Positions 25,819 through 36,170 of a DNA stretch of 56,123 bases are shown here, piece by piece. Source of the DNA: an uncultured Bacteroidota bacterium (GTDB lineage Bacteria; Bacteroidota; Bacteroidia; Bacteroidales; Bacteroidaceae); assembly GCA_947168315.1 (NCBI GenBank), contig CAMVLL010000005.1, forward strand, positions 1 to 56,123, read 5' to 3'. Position numbers and translations under genes: made by a program. Position 1 is the first letter of the stretch, and each line of letters opens with the position of its first letter. Under the pieces are notes generated by a model that was not told the origin of the DNA, ran no database searches, and worked only from the letters and a program-made list of their open reading frames with translations.

Positions 25819-27300
25819 ATGGTTTTATTGGGATATGACGTCGGAAGCTCGTCGGTCAAGGCGAGTATTGTAAAAGTAGATTCGGGAAAATGTGTGGCTT
25901 CTGCCTTTTATCCAAAGAAAGAAGCTCCAATCAAGGCTGTCCGCTCAGGTTGGGCAGAACAACGGCCGGAAGACTGGTGGTCGTATTTGAAGGATGCCAC
26001 CCAAGAAGTCTTGCAGAAAAGTGGAGTCAAGGCAGAGGAAATCCAAGCTATCGGTATTTCTTATCAGATGCACGGCTTGGTATGCGTGGATAAACAACAG
26101 CAGGCACTCCGTCCTTCCATCATTTGGTGCGACTCTCGGGCAGTTCCTTATGGAGAGAAAGCTTTCAAGGAACTAGGTGAGACACGATGTCTGCAACATC
26201 TGCTAAATTCTCCTGGTAACTTCACCGCTTCAAAATTGGCATGGGTACGTGAGAACGAACCGGATTTATATGAAAAGATTGACAAGATCATGTTGCCGGG
26301 TGATTACATCGGTATGCGATTGACTGGTGAGGCTTATACAACGGTTTCCGGACTCTCGGAGGGTATCTTTTGGGACTTCATTGAGCAAAAACCGGCAGAA
26401 TTCTTGTTAGATTATTACGGTATCGATCGTTCTTTGTTAGCTGACATTCGTCCGACATTTGGAGAACAAGGACGGGTGAGCAAGGTGGCAGCTGAGGAAC
26501 TGGGACTGAAAGCAGGAATACCTGTGACCTACCGAGCAGGTGACCAACCTAACAATGCTTTGTCGTTGAACGTTTTCAATCCTGGTGAGATCGCATCAAC
26601 AGCTGGAACCTCGGGGGTGGTTTATGGTGTCCTGGGAAACGTGAACTATGATCCGAAATCGCGTGTGAACACCTTTGCTCACGTAAATCATACATCTCAA
26701 CAGACACGATTGGGTGTACTGCTCTGCATCAATGGCACCGGCATTTTGAATTCATGGGTGAAGCATCAGATGGCATCCGATATCTCTTACAAAGAATTGG
26801 ACAGTCTGGCAGCAAGCGTACCTATCGGCTCAGAGGGATTATTCATCCTTCCTTTCGGCAACGGAGCAGAGCGCATGCTCGAAAATCGTGAGATAGGGTG
26901 CTCAATTCATGGGTTGAACTTTAATGTGCATCAACGTCAGCACATGGCAAGAGCTGCTCAGGAAGGTATTGTTTGTTCGTTCCGTTATGGTATGGATATC
27001 ATGAAAGAGATGGGAATGACCATTCGAAAGATTCATGCAGGGAATGCAAACATGTTCTTTAGCCCTATTTTCCGTGACACCTTGGCCGGCATGACAGGTG
27101 CTACCATCGAACTGTATGACACTGATGGTGCAGCAGGAGCAGCCAAGGGAGCAGGTATCGGATGTGGTATTTATAAAGACCATGACGAGGCCTTTGCAAG
27201 TCTGGAGAAACTGGCAGTTATTGAGCCTGATGCTTCCAAGGCAGCGCAATATGAGGAACTTTATCAACGCTGGAAGCAAGTTCTGGAGAATAATTATTGA
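25819..27300 (+). CDS. xylB: Xylulokinase (FGGY family)
   Basis: A 493-residue sugar kinase that phosphorylates D-xylulose to xylulose-5-phosphate with ATP, feeding the pentose phosphate pathway. The N-terminal FGGY domain begins LLGYDVGSSSVKASIV (phosphate loop). Substrate-binding MHGLV and IIWCDSRA follow, with the catalytic aspartate in YRAGDQPNNA. The C-terminal domain shows TAGTSGVVYG, LCINGTGILNSW and a glycine-rich GAAGAAKGAG ATP loop. It starts one base after the NimA-like gene and is followed 74 bases later by xylA, the usual partner enzyme. Confidence 0.94.
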   Translation: MVLLGYDVGSSSVKASIVKVDSGKCVASAFYPKKEAPIKAVRSGWAEQRPEDWWSYLKDATQEVLQKSGVKAEEIQAIGISYQMHGLVCVDKQQQALRPSIIWCDSRAVPYGEKAFKELGETRCLQHLLNSPGNFTASKLAWVRENEPDLYEKIDKIMLPGDYIGMRLTGEAYTTVSGLSEGIFWDFIEQKPAEFLLDYYGIDRSLLADIRPTFGEQGRVSKVAAEELGLKAGIPVTYRAGDQPNNALSLNVFNPGEIASTAGTSGVVYGVLGNVNYDPKSRVNTFAHVNHTSQQTRLGVLLCINGTGILNSWVKHQMASDISYKELDSLAASVPIGSEGLFILPFGNGAERMLENREIGCSIHGLNFNVHQRQHMARAAQEGIVCSFRYGMDIMKEMGMTIRKIHAGNANMFFSPIFRDTLAGMTGATIELYDTDGAAGAAKGAGIGCGIYKDHDEAFASLEKLAVIEPDASKAAQYEELYQRWKQVLENNY

Positions 27301-27341
27301 CTTTCGGACAATATTGATACTGAGAAAACGAAAAGATTATA

Positions 27342-27349
27342 TAAATTTG
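27342..27349 (+). promoter_or_regulatory. Candidate internal -7 promoter element in front of xylA
   Basis: Reads TAAATTTG, an exact TAnnTTTG match, 25 bases before the xylA ATG in the 74-base xylB-xylA gap. No TTTG is present at 19-21 bases upstream. It could add xylA expression beyond readthrough from the operon promoter. Confidence 0.45.
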
Positions 27350-27374
27350 TAAAGTAGACTAAAAATATATTTTT

Positions 27375-28691
27375 ATGGCAGCAAAAGAGTATTTTCCAAC
27401 AGTAGGAAAGATTAAGTTTGAGGGTAAAGAAAGTAAGAACCCTATGGCATTCCATTATTATGATGCCGAGAAAATGGTGTTAGGTAAGCCGATGAAGGAT
27501 TGGCTGAAGTTTGCAATGTGCTGGTGGCATACTTTGGGCAAAGCCAGTAGCGATCAGTTTGGCGGTGAGACCAGAACTTATGAATGGGATCAGAAGAGTA
27601 CCGTCTTAGAACGTGCAATAGCGAAGATGGATGCTGGTTTTGAGTTTATGCAGAAGTTAGGTATCGAGTATTATTGCTTCCATGACATTGACTTGATTGA
27701 GGATACGAACGACATTGAACAATATGAAGCCAATATGAAGGCGATTACCGATTATGCATTGGAAAAGATGAAAGCTACCGGTATCAAACTCCTTTGGGGA
27801 ACAGCGAACGTATTCGGACATAAACGATATATGAATGGTGCAGCCACGAATCCTGACTTTAACGTGGTGGCACGTGCGGCTGTTCAAATCAAGAACGCTA
27901 TCGATGCAACCATCAAATTAGGTGGTTCGAATTATGTGTTCTGGGGTGGTCGTGAAGGTTATATGTCTTTGCTGAACACCGATCAGAAACGTGAGAAAGA
28001 ACACTTGGCACAAATGTTACGTATGGCACGCGACTATGCTCGGGCTAAGGGATTCGAGGGTACGTTCTTGGTAGAACCAAAACCGATGGAGCCGACCAAA
28101 CACCAATATGATGTGGATACGGAAACTGTAATTGGCTTCCTGAAGGCACATGGACTGGATAAGGACTTCAAGGTAAACATTGAAGTAAACCATGCGATAC
28201 TGGCAGGACATACTTTCGAACATGAATTATGTGTAGCTGTTGACAATGGTATGTTAGGTTCTATCGATGCAAACCGTGGTGACTATCAGAATGGATGGGA
28301 CACTGACCAGTTCCCAAGCTATAATAGCGTGTTGGTGCAAGCGATGATGCAGGTTATCCGTAATGGTGGTTTGGGTAACGGAGGAAGTAACTTCGATGCA
28401 AAGATTCGTCGTAACTCAACTGATTTGGAAGATCTCTTCATTGCTCATATCGGAGGTATGGATGCGTTGGCTCATGCTTTGGAAAGTGCAGCTGAATTGA
28501 TGGTGAAGTCTCCGATCTGCCAGATGAAGAAGGATCGTTATGCTTCCTTCGATGCAGGCAAAGGCAAGGACTTTGAAGATGGTAAACTGACAATTGAGGA
28601 CTTGGTGGATTATGCCAAGGAAAACGGTGAGCCTAAGCAGATTAGTGGACAACAAGAGTTGTACGAGAATATCCTCAGCCTTTATTGCTAA
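27375..28691 (+). CDS. xylA: Xylose isomerase
   Basis: A 438-residue TIM-barrel enzyme that interconverts D-xylose and D-xylulose using two divalent metals. Key motifs are YCFHDIDLI (catalytic histidine and aspartate), [23 protein letters not shown] (metal glutamate and the catalytic lysine), [16 protein letters not shown] (metal ligands) and [18 protein letters not shown]. The length fits the longer class II isomerases found in Bacteroidetes. It is followed 15 bases later by the hexuronate-type transporter gene, so pentose and uronate genes are on one transcript. Confidence 0.97.
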   Translation: MAAKEYFPTVGKIKFEGKESKNPMAFHYYDAEKMVLGKPMKDWLKFAMCWWHTLGKASSDQFGGETRTYEWDQKSTVLERAIAKMDAGFEFMQKLGIEYYCFHDIDLIEDTNDIEQYEANMKAITDYALEKMKATGIKLLWGTANVFGHKRYMNGAATNPDFNVVARAAVQIKNAIDATIKLGGSNYVFWGGREGYMSLLNTDQKREKEHLAQMLRMARDYARAKGFEGTFLVEPKPMEPTKHQYDVDTETVIGFLKAHGLDKDFKVNIEVNHAILAGHTFEHELCVAVDNGMLGSIDANRGDYQNGWDTDQFPSYNSVLVQAMMQVIRNGGLGNGGSNFDAKIRRNSTDLEDLFIAHIGGMDALAHALESAAELMVKSPICQMKKDRYASFDAGKGKDFEDGKLTIEDLVDYAKENGEPKQISGQQELYENILSLYC

Positions 28692-28706
28692 CACGAATAA
28701 AAAACC

Positions 28707-30167
28707 ATGAAAACAATTGATATGAACGCATCAAACCAAAATAACAAGATGACCAACTTCCGTTGGGTAATCTGTGTCTTATTGTTCTTTGCAACGACGG
28801 TAAATTATTTGGACCGTCAGGTATTGTCTCTTACTTGGGATGAATTTATCAAGCCGGAGTTCCACTTTGACTCGGTGGATTATGGAAACATCACGGGTGT
28901 TTTTGCCATTGTCTATGCGTTGGCTCTGCTCTTTGCCGGAAATATTGTTGATAAATTGGGTACGAAGCTTGGCTATGCTGTAGCGATCTTCGTGTGGTCG
29001 GTTGGTGCCTGTATCCATGCTCTCTGTGGTGTAGCCACCGAATATTTCGTAGGTGCTTCCTCTCGTCTGGATATGGTACAGGCAACAGGTGATACGGCTG
29101 TGGCTATCTCTACCTTTGCTGTGTGGATCTTTATCTTTGCCCGTTGTGTGCTGGCTATCGGTGAGGGAGGAAACTTCCCGGCTGCCATCAAGGCAACTGC
29201 CGAGTATTTCCCAAAGAAAGACCGTGCCTTCGCTACATCTATCTTCAACTCGGGCTCTTCCATCGGCGCTTTAGTTGCTCCGTTAACCGTGCCTTTGCTG
29301 GCAAAATATTACGGTTGGGAAATGGCTTTCTTGATTATTGGTTCGTTGGGATTTATCTGGATGGCAATATGGATCTTTGTGTATAAGAAACCGGAAGAGA
29401 ATAAGCTAGTTAATGCTGCAGAGTTGGAATATATCGAACAAGATAAGGAATCAGATGCTGTCTTCGATCAAGAAGTGAAAGAAGAAGTGGTGACGAAAAA
29501 ACCTTCTCTGCTGGAGTTCTTCAAACACCGTCAGACATGGGCCTTCTCTTTAGGCCGTTTCCTTACGGATGGTGTATGGTGGTTCTTCCTTTTCTGGACT
29601 CCTTCATACCTGAACTCACAGTTCGGCATCAAGACATCCGACCCTCAAGGTATCGCTTTGATCTTTACATTGTACCTTATCTCCATGCTTTCTATCTATG
29701 GCGGTAAGATACCAACACTTATCATGGAGCGTACCGGTAAAGATCCGTATGCATCCCGTATGAGAGCAATGCTGTTCTTTGCATTCATTCCTTTGATCGT
29801 GCTTCTGGCTCAACCACTTGGAACCATCTCTCCTTGGCTGTCGGTAATCTGTATCGGTTTAGGATGTGCTGCTCACCAGTCATGGTCAGCCAATATGTAT
29901 ACTGTCGGTACTGATATGTTCCCGAAGCATGCTTCTGCTACTATCACAGGTATCATGGGTATGGCTGCCGGTATCAGCTCGTTTATCTTGCAGCAGGTAG
30001 CTGGCCGTCTGTTCAAATATGCCGGTGATACAGGCATGGAATTCCTGGGATTCAAGGGTGAACCGGCAGGATACTTTATCATCTTCTGTTTCTGTGCTGT
30101 CGCTTACTTGATTGGATGGATTGTGATGAAGAGTTTGGTTCCTAAATATAAACTTGTTAATATCTAA
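28707..30167 (+). CDS. MFS transporter, anion:cation symporter type (probable hexuronate transporter)
   Basis: A 486-residue inner-membrane permease with about twelve transmembrane segments and a charged central loop (about residues 225-275, EQDKESDAVFDQEVKEEV). The N-terminus WVICVLLFFATTVNYLDRQVLS and the motif GEGGNFPAAIKATAEYFPKK are typical of the ACS family that includes ExuT and glucarate/galactonate transporters. Its place between xylA and uxaC points to D-glucuronate or a related uronate as substrate, taken up with protons. This is inference from context, and xylose transport is not excluded. A second ATG at 28722 is also possible. Confidence 0.9.
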   Translation: MKTIDMNASNQNNKMTNFRWVICVLLFFATTVNYLDRQVLSLTWDEFIKPEFHFDSVDYGNITGVFAIVYALALLFAGNIVDKLGTKLGYAVAIFVWSVGACIHALCGVATEYFVGASSRLDMVQATGDTAVAISTFAVWIFIFARCVLAIGEGGNFPAAIKATAEYFPKKDRAFATSIFNSGSSIGALVAPLTVPLLAKYYGWEMAFLIIGSLGFIWMAIWIFVYKKPEENKLVNAAELEYIEQDKESDAVFDQEVKEEVVTKKPSLLEFFKHRQTWAFSLGRFLTDGVWWFFLFWTPSYLNSQFGIKTSDPQGIALIFTLYLISMLSIYGGKIPTLIMERTGKDPYASRMRAMLFFAFIPLIVLLAQPLGTISPWLSVICIGLGCAAHQSWSANMYTVGTDMFPKHASATITGIMGMAAGISSFILQQVAGRLFKYAGDTGMEFLGFKGEPAGYFIIFCFCAVAYLIGWIVMKSLVPKYKLVNI

Positions 30168-30172
30168 TATCC

Positions 30173-31585
30173 ATGACGAAGATAAAACCTTTTATGGATG
30201 AGCAATTCCTGCTTCGCTCTGAGACTGCTCAAATGCTATTTCACGAGCATGCAAAGAATTTGCCAATCATCGATTATCACTGTCACCTGGTGCCGAAAAT
30301 GATAGCGGATGATTATCAGTTCCATTCCATTACTGAGCTGTGGTTGGGTGGCGACCATTATAAGTGGCGTGCAGAGCGGACGAACGGTGTGGATGAACGT
30401 TACATCACCGGTGATGCCAGCGATTGGGAGAAATTTGAGAAATGGGCAGAGACTGTTCCTTATACGTTCCGTAATCCATTGTATCATTGGACTCATCTCG
30501 AGCTGAAAACCTGCTTCGGTATTACCGAGCCACTGAATCCTGCTTCGGCAAAACGTATCTATGATGAGTGTAATGCGAAGCTTTCATCCAAGGATTTCTC
30601 TGCTCGAGGCTTGATGCGTCGTTACCATGTGGAAACAGTATGTACGACTGATGATCCGATAGATTCTTTGGAATATCATAAAGCCATCAAGGAGAGTGGT
30701 TTCGAAATCAAGGTCCTTCCGACATGGCGCCCTGACAAGGCAATGGCTGTTGGTGACCCTGTGACTTACCGTGCTTATGTAGAACGGTTGGGCGAGGTAA
30801 GCGGTATCTCTATTTCAACATATTCCGATTTGATGGATGCCTTGAAGAAACGTCACGACTTTTTCGCTTCGGTAGGATGTAAACTGGCCGACCATGGGTT
30901 GAACAACTTCCCGTGGGCCGTATGTTCGTCACAAGAGGCCGACCAATTATTCCAAAAAGTATTGGGCGGTACGGCTCTGAGCAATGAGGAAATTGAGAAA
31001 TTGCAGACGGTCATCTTGCTCGATTTGACTCGCATGAATGCGGAGAAGGATTGGGTACAGCAATTCCACTACGGTGCTCAGCGTAACAACAACACGAAGA
31101 TGTTCAAGTTGCTGGGGCCGGATACTGGTTATGATTCTATAGGATCATATAATGCAGCAATGCCGATGGCTCGCATCCTAGACACTTTGAATAGCGAGGA
31201 TAAGTTGGCGAAGACCATTCTTTATAACTTGAATCCTACAGATAATTATGTGGTAGCAACCATGTTGGGCAACTTCCAAGACGGCTCTGTTCCAGGAAAA
31301 ATTCAGTTTGGTTCTGGTTGGTGGTTTAACGACCAGATTGATGGTATGGAAAAACAGATGAACGACTTGTCTTTGCTGGGCCTGTTGAGCAGATTTGTGG
31401 GTATGTTGACCGACTCCCGCTCATTCGTTTCTTATCCGCGTCATGAGTATTTCCGCAGAGTACTTTGCGACCTGCTTGGAAAGGACGTAGAAGACGGACA
31501 GATCCCAGAAAGTGAGTTACCAAGAGTTTGCGGAATGGTAGAGGATATCTGCTATTATAACGCAAAGAATTATTTTAAATTCTAA
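30173..31585 (+). CDS. uxaC: Glucuronate isomerase
   Basis: A 470-residue uronate isomerase of the amidohydrolase superfamily. It converts D-glucuronate to D-fructuronate, or D-galacturonate to D-tagaturonate. The N-terminal IIDYHCHLVPKMIADD holds the family's metal-binding histidine pair. VCTTDDPIDSLEYHK, RLADHG-like text (CKLADHGLNNF) and QFHYGAQRNNNTKMF match conserved uronate isomerase blocks, as does GWWFNDQIDGMEKQM. The size equals that of E. coli UxaC. It follows the transporter by five bases and precedes uxuA by 11 bases. Confidence 0.96.
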   Translation: MTKIKPFMDEQFLLRSETAQMLFHEHAKNLPIIDYHCHLVPKMIADDYQFHSITELWLGGDHYKWRAERTNGVDERYITGDASDWEKFEKWAETVPYTFRNPLYHWTHLELKTCFGITEPLNPASAKRIYDECNAKLSSKDFSARGLMRRYHVETVCTTDDPIDSLEYHKAIKESGFEIKVLPTWRPDKAMAVGDPVTYRAYVERLGEVSGISISTYSDLMDALKKRHDFFASVGCKLADHGLNNFPWAVCSSQEADQLFQKVLGGTALSNEEIEKLQTVILLDLTRMNAEKDWVQQFHYGAQRNNNTKMFKLLGPDTGYDSIGSYNAAMPMARILDTLNSEDKLAKTILYNLNPTDNYVVATMLGNFQDGSVPGKIQFGSGWWFNDQIDGMEKQMNDLSLLGLLSRFVGMLTDSRSFVSYPRHEYFRRVLCDLLGKDVEDGQIPESELPRVCGMVEDICYYNAKNYFKF

Positions 31586-31596
31586 AAAATCAAGAT

Positions 31597-32829
31597 ATGG
31601 AAAGAACTTGGAGATGGTTTGGCAAGAAAGATAAGATTACCCTTGCTATGCTGAAGCAGATAGGTGTTGAAGGTATCGTAACAGCTTTGCATGATGTTCC
31701 CCTAGGCCAGGTTTGGACACGTGAAAAAATCCGTGACCTGCGTGAATATATTGAGAGTTATGGCATGCGATGGAGCGTTGTTGAGTCATTGCCAGTAGTG
31801 GAGACCATTAAATATGGAGGACCTGACCGTGACGAGCAGATTGAGGTGTACAAACAGAGCTTGCGTAACCTCTCTGCTGAAGGTATTCATTGTATTTGCT
31901 ACAACTTCATGCCGGTGTTGGATTGGGCTCGTACCGATCTTTTGCACGCAAATCCGAACGGAGCATCCAACCTGTATTTCAATTATGCAGAGTTTGCTTA
32001 CTTCGATATATATATCCTTAAACGTGCCGGCGCTCGTGAGGAATGGGCACAGTTCAAATTCCCTGAAGGTGTTGGCGAAGGCCGTAATGTATTGGCTGAG
32101 GCTGATGAACTGGCGAAGACGATGACTCCGGAGAAGGACCATCAGCTGGTGGAAAACATCGTTATCAAGACACAAGGCTTCGTGAGCGGTAATTTCAGTG
32201 AGAACGATGAGGCTCCAATACAGAAATTCCGTGAGTTCCTTGACTTATACAAGGGTATCGACAAGAAACAGCTACGCGCCAACATGAAGTATTTCCTCGA
32301 GGCTATCATGCCGACTTGTGAGGAGTGCGGAATGAATATGTGTGTACACCCGGATGATCCACCAATCGAAGTACTCGGCCTGCCACGTATCGTTCGTACC
32401 GAAGAGGATATCCAATGGTTCCTCGATGCAGTGCCTAACAAACATAATGGCTTGACATTCTGTGCAGGCTCTCTTTCTGCAGGCGCATACAACAATGTTG
32501 TGGAGATGGCAAAGAAATTCGCGCCACGCACTCACTTTGTTCACCTGCGTTCATGCCATATCTTCCCGAACGGCGACTTCACTGAAGCTAGCCATCTGGG
32601 AGGACGTGCTGATATTATCGAACTGTGTCGTATATTCGAGAAGGAGAACCCGAATCTGCCAATGCGTGTTGACCATGGCATGACGATGCTGGGTGACGAA
32701 ACGAAGGGCTATAATGCCGGTTATTCGTTCCTCGGACGTATGTTCGCTCTCGGACAGGTACAGGGAATTCTCGCAACTGTCGATCGTGAACAAGGCATCG
32801 AGTATAAGCAACCCGGTTTTTTTGATTAA
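31597..32829 (+). CDS. uxuA: Mannonate dehydratase
   Basis: A 410-residue TIM-barrel dehydratase that turns D-mannonate into 2-keto-3-deoxy-D-gluconate, with a divalent metal. Recognisable UxuA blocks are MERTWRWFGKKDKITLAML, ALHDVPLGQVW, YNFMPVLDWARTDL, CVHPDDPPIEVLGLPRIV, FCAGSLSAG, HLRSCHIFPNGDFTEASH and RVDHGMTMLGD. These carry the conserved histidines, aspartates and cysteines of the family. Length is close to the 394 residues of the E. coli enzyme. It sits between uxaC and uxuB in the glucuronate branch. Confidence 0.96.
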   Translation: MERTWRWFGKKDKITLAMLKQIGVEGIVTALHDVPLGQVWTREKIRDLREYIESYGMRWSVVESLPVVETIKYGGPDRDEQIEVYKQSLRNLSAEGIHCICYNFMPVLDWARTDLLHANPNGASNLYFNYAEFAYFDIYILKRAGAREEWAQFKFPEGVGEGRNVLAEADELAKTMTPEKDHQLVENIVIKTQGFVSGNFSENDEAPIQKFREFLDLYKGIDKKQLRANMKYFLEAIMPTCEECGMNMCVHPDDPPIEVLGLPRIVRTEEDIQWFLDAVPNKHNGLTFCAGSLSAGAYNNVVEMAKKFAPRTHFVHLRSCHIFPNGDFTEASHLGGRADIIELCRIFEKENPNLPMRVDHGMTMLGDETKGYNAGYSFLGRMFALGQVQGILATVDREQGIEYKQPGFFD

Positions 32830-32840
32830 TGACGTAAGAT

Positions 32841-34427
32841 ATGAAACTGAATGATATCCTAAGCGGCCAACTGAATGCCGCAGAGTGGGAGGCTAAAGGT
32901 TATCAACTCCCAAAATATGATATTCAAGCCGTTCGCCAGAAAACATACGAAAACCCAACATGGGTGCATTTCGGTGGAGGAAATATCTTCCGGGCTTTCC
33001 CAGCTGCCATCTTGAACGATGCGCTGAACTCCGGAGAGTATGATCGTGGCGTCATCGTGGCAGAAACGTTCGACTTTGAAGTGATTGACAAAGTTTATGC
33101 TCCATATCATAACCTTTCGTTGTCGGTAAGCCTGCAGTCGACAGGTACTATCGAGAAAAAGGTGATTGCTTCCGTGACCGAGGCCTTGAAAGCAGACTAT
33201 CAGTTTGACGATTGGAAACGGTTGGTGGAAATCTTTCGTGCTCCATCTTTACAGATGGTTTCTTTCACAATCACAGAAAAAGGGTACGGCTTTAACGAAG
33301 CCGATCTCTATCGTGGGCTGAAGCCGATGTTTGCTATGGGTAAGGTATGTGCATTGCTCTTCGAACGTTATCAGGCTGGTCAGTTACCAGTGACTGTTCA
33401 GAGTATGGACAACTGCTCGCACAACGGTGATAAGGTGAAGAATGGTGTGTTTGCTTATGCTGAGAGATGGGTGAACGACGGACTCGTTCCGGCTGCCTTC
33501 CTGGATTATCTGAAGGATGAGAAGAAGGTGACGTTCCCGTGGTCGATGATTGACAAGATTACGCCTCGTCCTCATGTAAAAGTGAAAGAGTTGTTGGCTG
33601 CCGATGGCTTCGAAGATAATAACTACATCGAGACAGAGAAACATACCTTTACGGCTCCTTTTGTGAACGCAGAGGAAGTGCAGTATTTGGTAATCGAAGA
33701 TAACTATACCAATGGCCGTCCACCACTTGCCTTGGGAGGAGCACTCTATACTACCCGTGAGACAGTCGACAAGGTGGAAACGATGAAGGTGACGACATGC
33801 TTGAATCCTTTGCATACGGCTATGTCTATCTATGGATGCATGCTTGGTTATACGTTGATCTCTGCCGAGATGGCGGATGAGGACCTTCGTGCCTTTGTTC
33901 AGAAACTTGGATATATGGAGGCAATGCCGGTAGTGACCGATCCGGGCGTGCTTAATCCGTATGAGTTTATTGATGCTGTCATCAATCGTCGCTTGCCGAA
34001 TCCGTTCATGCCGGATGCTCCACAGCGTATCGCTATGGATACCAGTCAGAAGTTGCCGATTCGTTTCGGTGAGACCATCAAGAAATATATCGCTCGTGGC
34101 TTGGACAAGAACATGCTTGTACTCATCCCATTGACATTGGCTGGTTATGCTCGCTATCTGAAAGGTATCGACGACAACGGTGAGCCGTTCTCTCCGTCAC
34201 CCGATCCAATGTTGGAGGAACTTCAGACTATCGTTGCTCCGCTTGAGGTTGGTTTGAAAGAGCAGGATTATGCTTGCCTGCGTCAACTCTACTCACGAAA
34301 GGATGTGTTTGGCCTTGATCTTTACGAGGCTGGTCTAGGTGCACAGATTGAAGGCATGGTAAAAGAGCTCTTTGCTGGTAAGGGTGCTGTGCGCGCAACA
34401 CTCCATAAGTATGTGTCGGCACGATAA
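32841..34427 (+). CDS. uxuB: Mannitol dehydrogenase family protein, probable fructuronate reductase
   Basis: A 528-residue long-chain polyol dehydrogenase with an N-terminal Rossmann domain (HFGGGNIFRAFPAAIL) and a helical C-terminal domain. The conserved active-site block is TPRPHVKVKELL-like. Further family text is QSMDNCSHNGDKVKNGV, WSMIDKITPRP, KVTTCLNPLHTAMSIYG and DTSQKLPIRFGETIKKY. In this operon it would reduce D-fructuronate to D-mannonate with NADH, the step between UxaC and UxuA. The family also includes mannitol and tagaturonate enzymes, so the assignment leans on context. It is somewhat longer than E. coli UxuB (486 residues). Confidence 0.9.
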   Translation: MKLNDILSGQLNAAEWEAKGYQLPKYDIQAVRQKTYENPTWVHFGGGNIFRAFPAAILNDALNSGEYDRGVIVAETFDFEVIDKVYAPYHNLSLSVSLQSTGTIEKKVIASVTEALKADYQFDDWKRLVEIFRAPSLQMVSFTITEKGYGFNEADLYRGLKPMFAMGKVCALLFERYQAGQLPVTVQSMDNCSHNGDKVKNGVFAYAERWVNDGLVPAAFLDYLKDEKKVTFPWSMIDKITPRPHVKVKELLAADGFEDNNYIETEKHTFTAPFVNAEEVQYLVIEDNYTNGRPPLALGGALYTTRETVDKVETMKVTTCLNPLHTAMSIYGCMLGYTLISAEMADEDLRAFVQKLGYMEAMPVVTDPGVLNPYEFIDAVINRRLPNPFMPDAPQRIAMDTSQKLPIRFGETIKKYIARGLDKNMLVLIPLTLAGYARYLKGIDDNGEPFSPSPDPMLEELQTIVAPLEVGLKEQDYACLRQLYSRKDVFGLDLYEAGLGAQIEGMVKELFAGKGAVRATLHKYVSAR

Positions 34428-34460
34428 TGATGAACTTAAGAATAATAAAGAATAAGATCT

Positions 34461-35483
34461 ATGGGAAAGATTGTAACATTAGGTGAGATTATGTTGCGTT
34501 TGTCAACTCCTGGCCACACCCGTTTCGTGCAGGTCGATAGCTTTGATGTCGTTTATGGCGGCGGTGAAGCTAACGTGGCAGTCAGTTGTGCAAACTATGG
34601 ACATGATGCTTACTTTGTAACCAAATTACCTAAGCATGAGATTGGTCAGGCGGCAGTGAACTCATTGCGTCGTTTTGGCGTACATACCGATTATATCAAA
34701 CGTGGTGGCGATCGTGTGGGTATTTATTATCTGGAATCCGGCTCCGCTATGCGTCCAAGCAAGGTCATTTACGACCGGGCTCATTCTTCTATCGCTGAGG
34801 CTGATCCTTCCGACTTCGACTTTGATGCCATCATGGAAGGTGCCGACTGGTTCCATTGGTCGGGAATTACTCCTGCTATCTCTGACAAAGCGGCTGAACT
34901 GACTCGTCTGGCTTGTGAGGCGGCAAAGCGTCATGGTGTGACCGTATCTGTCGACCTGAACTTCCGCAAGAAACTTTGGACAAGCGAAAAGGCACAGTCC
35001 ATCATGCGTCCTTTGATGAAATATGTCGATGTCTGCATTGGTAACGAGGAAGACGCACAATTATGCCTCGGCTTCAAGCCAGATGCTGATGTGACTAAAG
35101 GCAAAACAGATGCCGAAGGATACAAAGGTATCTTCATGGCTATGATGAAGGAATTTGGATTCAAGTATGTCATCTCAACATTACGTGAGTCGTTCTCTGC
35201 AAGTCATAATGGTTGGAAGGCTATGATCTATAACGGTGAGGAGTTCTACGTATCGAAACGTTACGATATCCAACCGATTGTCGACCGTGTTGGCGGTGGT
35301 GACTCGTTCTCAGGCGGCATCATCCATGGTTTGTTGACAAAGAAGACGCAGGATGAGGCTCTCGAGTTTGCTGTTGCTGCTTCTGCATTGAAGCATACCA
35401 TCAATGGCGACTTCAATATGGTTTCTGCTGAAGAAGTTGAAGCGCTGGCTGGTGGTGATGGTAGTGGCCGTGTACAACGTTAA
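34461..35483 (+). CDS. kdgK: 2-keto-3-deoxygluconate kinase (PfkB family sugar kinase)
   Basis: A 340-residue ribokinase/PfkB family kinase that phosphorylates KDG to KDPG. The N-terminus KIVTLGEIMLRLSTPGH and VYGGGEANVAVSCANYG form the substrate side. The C-terminal signature DRVGGGDSFSGGIIHGL carries the catalytic aspartate and anion hole (GGGD in place of the commoner GAGD). An insertion around residues 205-225 (KPDADVTKGKTDAEGYKG) is seen in Bacteroidetes homologues. It comes 33 bases after uxuB and 15 bases before the aldolase start, completing the Entner-Doudoroff end of the pathway. Confidence 0.93.
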   Translation: MGKIVTLGEIMLRLSTPGHTRFVQVDSFDVVYGGGEANVAVSCANYGHDAYFVTKLPKHEIGQAAVNSLRRFGVHTDYIKRGGDRVGIYYLESGSAMRPSKVIYDRAHSSIAEADPSDFDFDAIMEGADWFHWSGITPAISDKAAELTRLACEAAKRHGVTVSVDLNFRKKLWTSEKAQSIMRPLMKYVDVCIGNEEDAQLCLGFKPDADVTKGKTDAEGYKGIFMAMMKEFGFKYVISTLRESFSASHNGWKAMIYNGEEFYVSKRYDIQPIVDRVGGGDSFSGGIIHGLLTKKTQDEALEFAVAASALKHTINGDFNMVSAEEVEALAGGDGSGRVQR

Positions 35484-35485
35484 TA

Positions 35486-35490
35486 GGAGG
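35486..35490 (+). promoter_or_regulatory. Strong ribosome binding site for eda
   Basis: GGAGG, an unusually good Shine-Dalgarno match for Bacteroidetes, 8 bases before the ATG at 35499. It decides between two in-frame start codons. Confidence 0.7.
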
Positions 35491-35498
35491 AAATGATT

Positions 35499-36170
35499 AT
35501 GGCAAAGTTTGATAAGATGGCAGTCTTGAGTAAGATGGCAGCAACCGGAATGGTACCTGTGTTCTATCATCAAGATGCTGAGATTGCAAAGAAAGTGGTG
35601 AAGGCTTGTTATGACGGTGGTGTTCGTGCGTTCGAGTTTACGAACCGCGGCGACTTCGCACATGAGGTGTTTGCCGAGGTAATGAAGTTCGCTTGGAAGG
35701 AATGTCCTGACTTGGCTTTGGGCGTTGGAACAGTTGTTGACCCTGCAACGGCATCACTGTACATACAGTTGGGTGCTTGCTTCGTGGTTGGCCCGTTGTT
35801 TAACCCGGATGTTGCCAAGGCTTGCAACCGTCGACTAGTTCCTTATTCTCCAGGATGTGGTACGGTCTCCGAGATCGGTTTTGCTCAGGAAGCAGGTTGC
35901 GACCTGACCAAGGTATTTCCAGGCGACGTATATGGTCCTCGCTTCGTAAAGGACTTGATGGCTCCACTGCCTTGGAGTAAGATTATGGTGACTGGTGGCG
36001 TAGAACCGACGCAAGAAAACTTGTCTGCATGGATCAAAGCGGGTGCTTTCTGTGTAGGTATGGGCTCTAAGCTGTTCCCAAAGGATGTGGTAAAGGCTGG
36101 TAACTGGCAAGCCATCACGGATAAATGTAAGGAAGCGTTGGCTTATATTGCCGAAGCAAAAAAAGGCTGA
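35499..36170 (+). CDS. eda: KDPG/KHG aldolase (bifunctional type)
   Basis: A 223-residue class I aldolase that splits KDPG to pyruvate and glyceraldehyde-3-phosphate. The glutamate-containing [10 protein letters not shown] block, [25 protein letters not shown] and the Schiff-base lysine in [11 protein letters not shown] are visible, followed by [15 protein letters not shown] for phosphate binding. Two in-frame ATGs occur (35493 and 35499). A strong Shine-Dalgarno GGAGG at 35486-35490 lies 8 bases from the second but only 2 from the first, so 35499 is chosen. The stop codon overlaps the next gene's ATG by one base. Confidence 0.93.
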   Translation: MAKFDKMAVLSKMAATGMVPVFYHQDAEIAKKVVKACYDGGVRAFEFTNRGDFAHEVFAEVMKFAWKECPDLALGVGTVVDPATASLYIQLGACFVVGPLFNPDVAKACNRRLVPYSPGCGTVSEIGFAQEAGCDLTKVFPGDVYGPRFVKDLMAPLPWSKIMVTGGVEPTQENLSAWIKAGAFCVGMGSKLFPKDVVKAGNWQAITDKCKEALAYIAEAKKG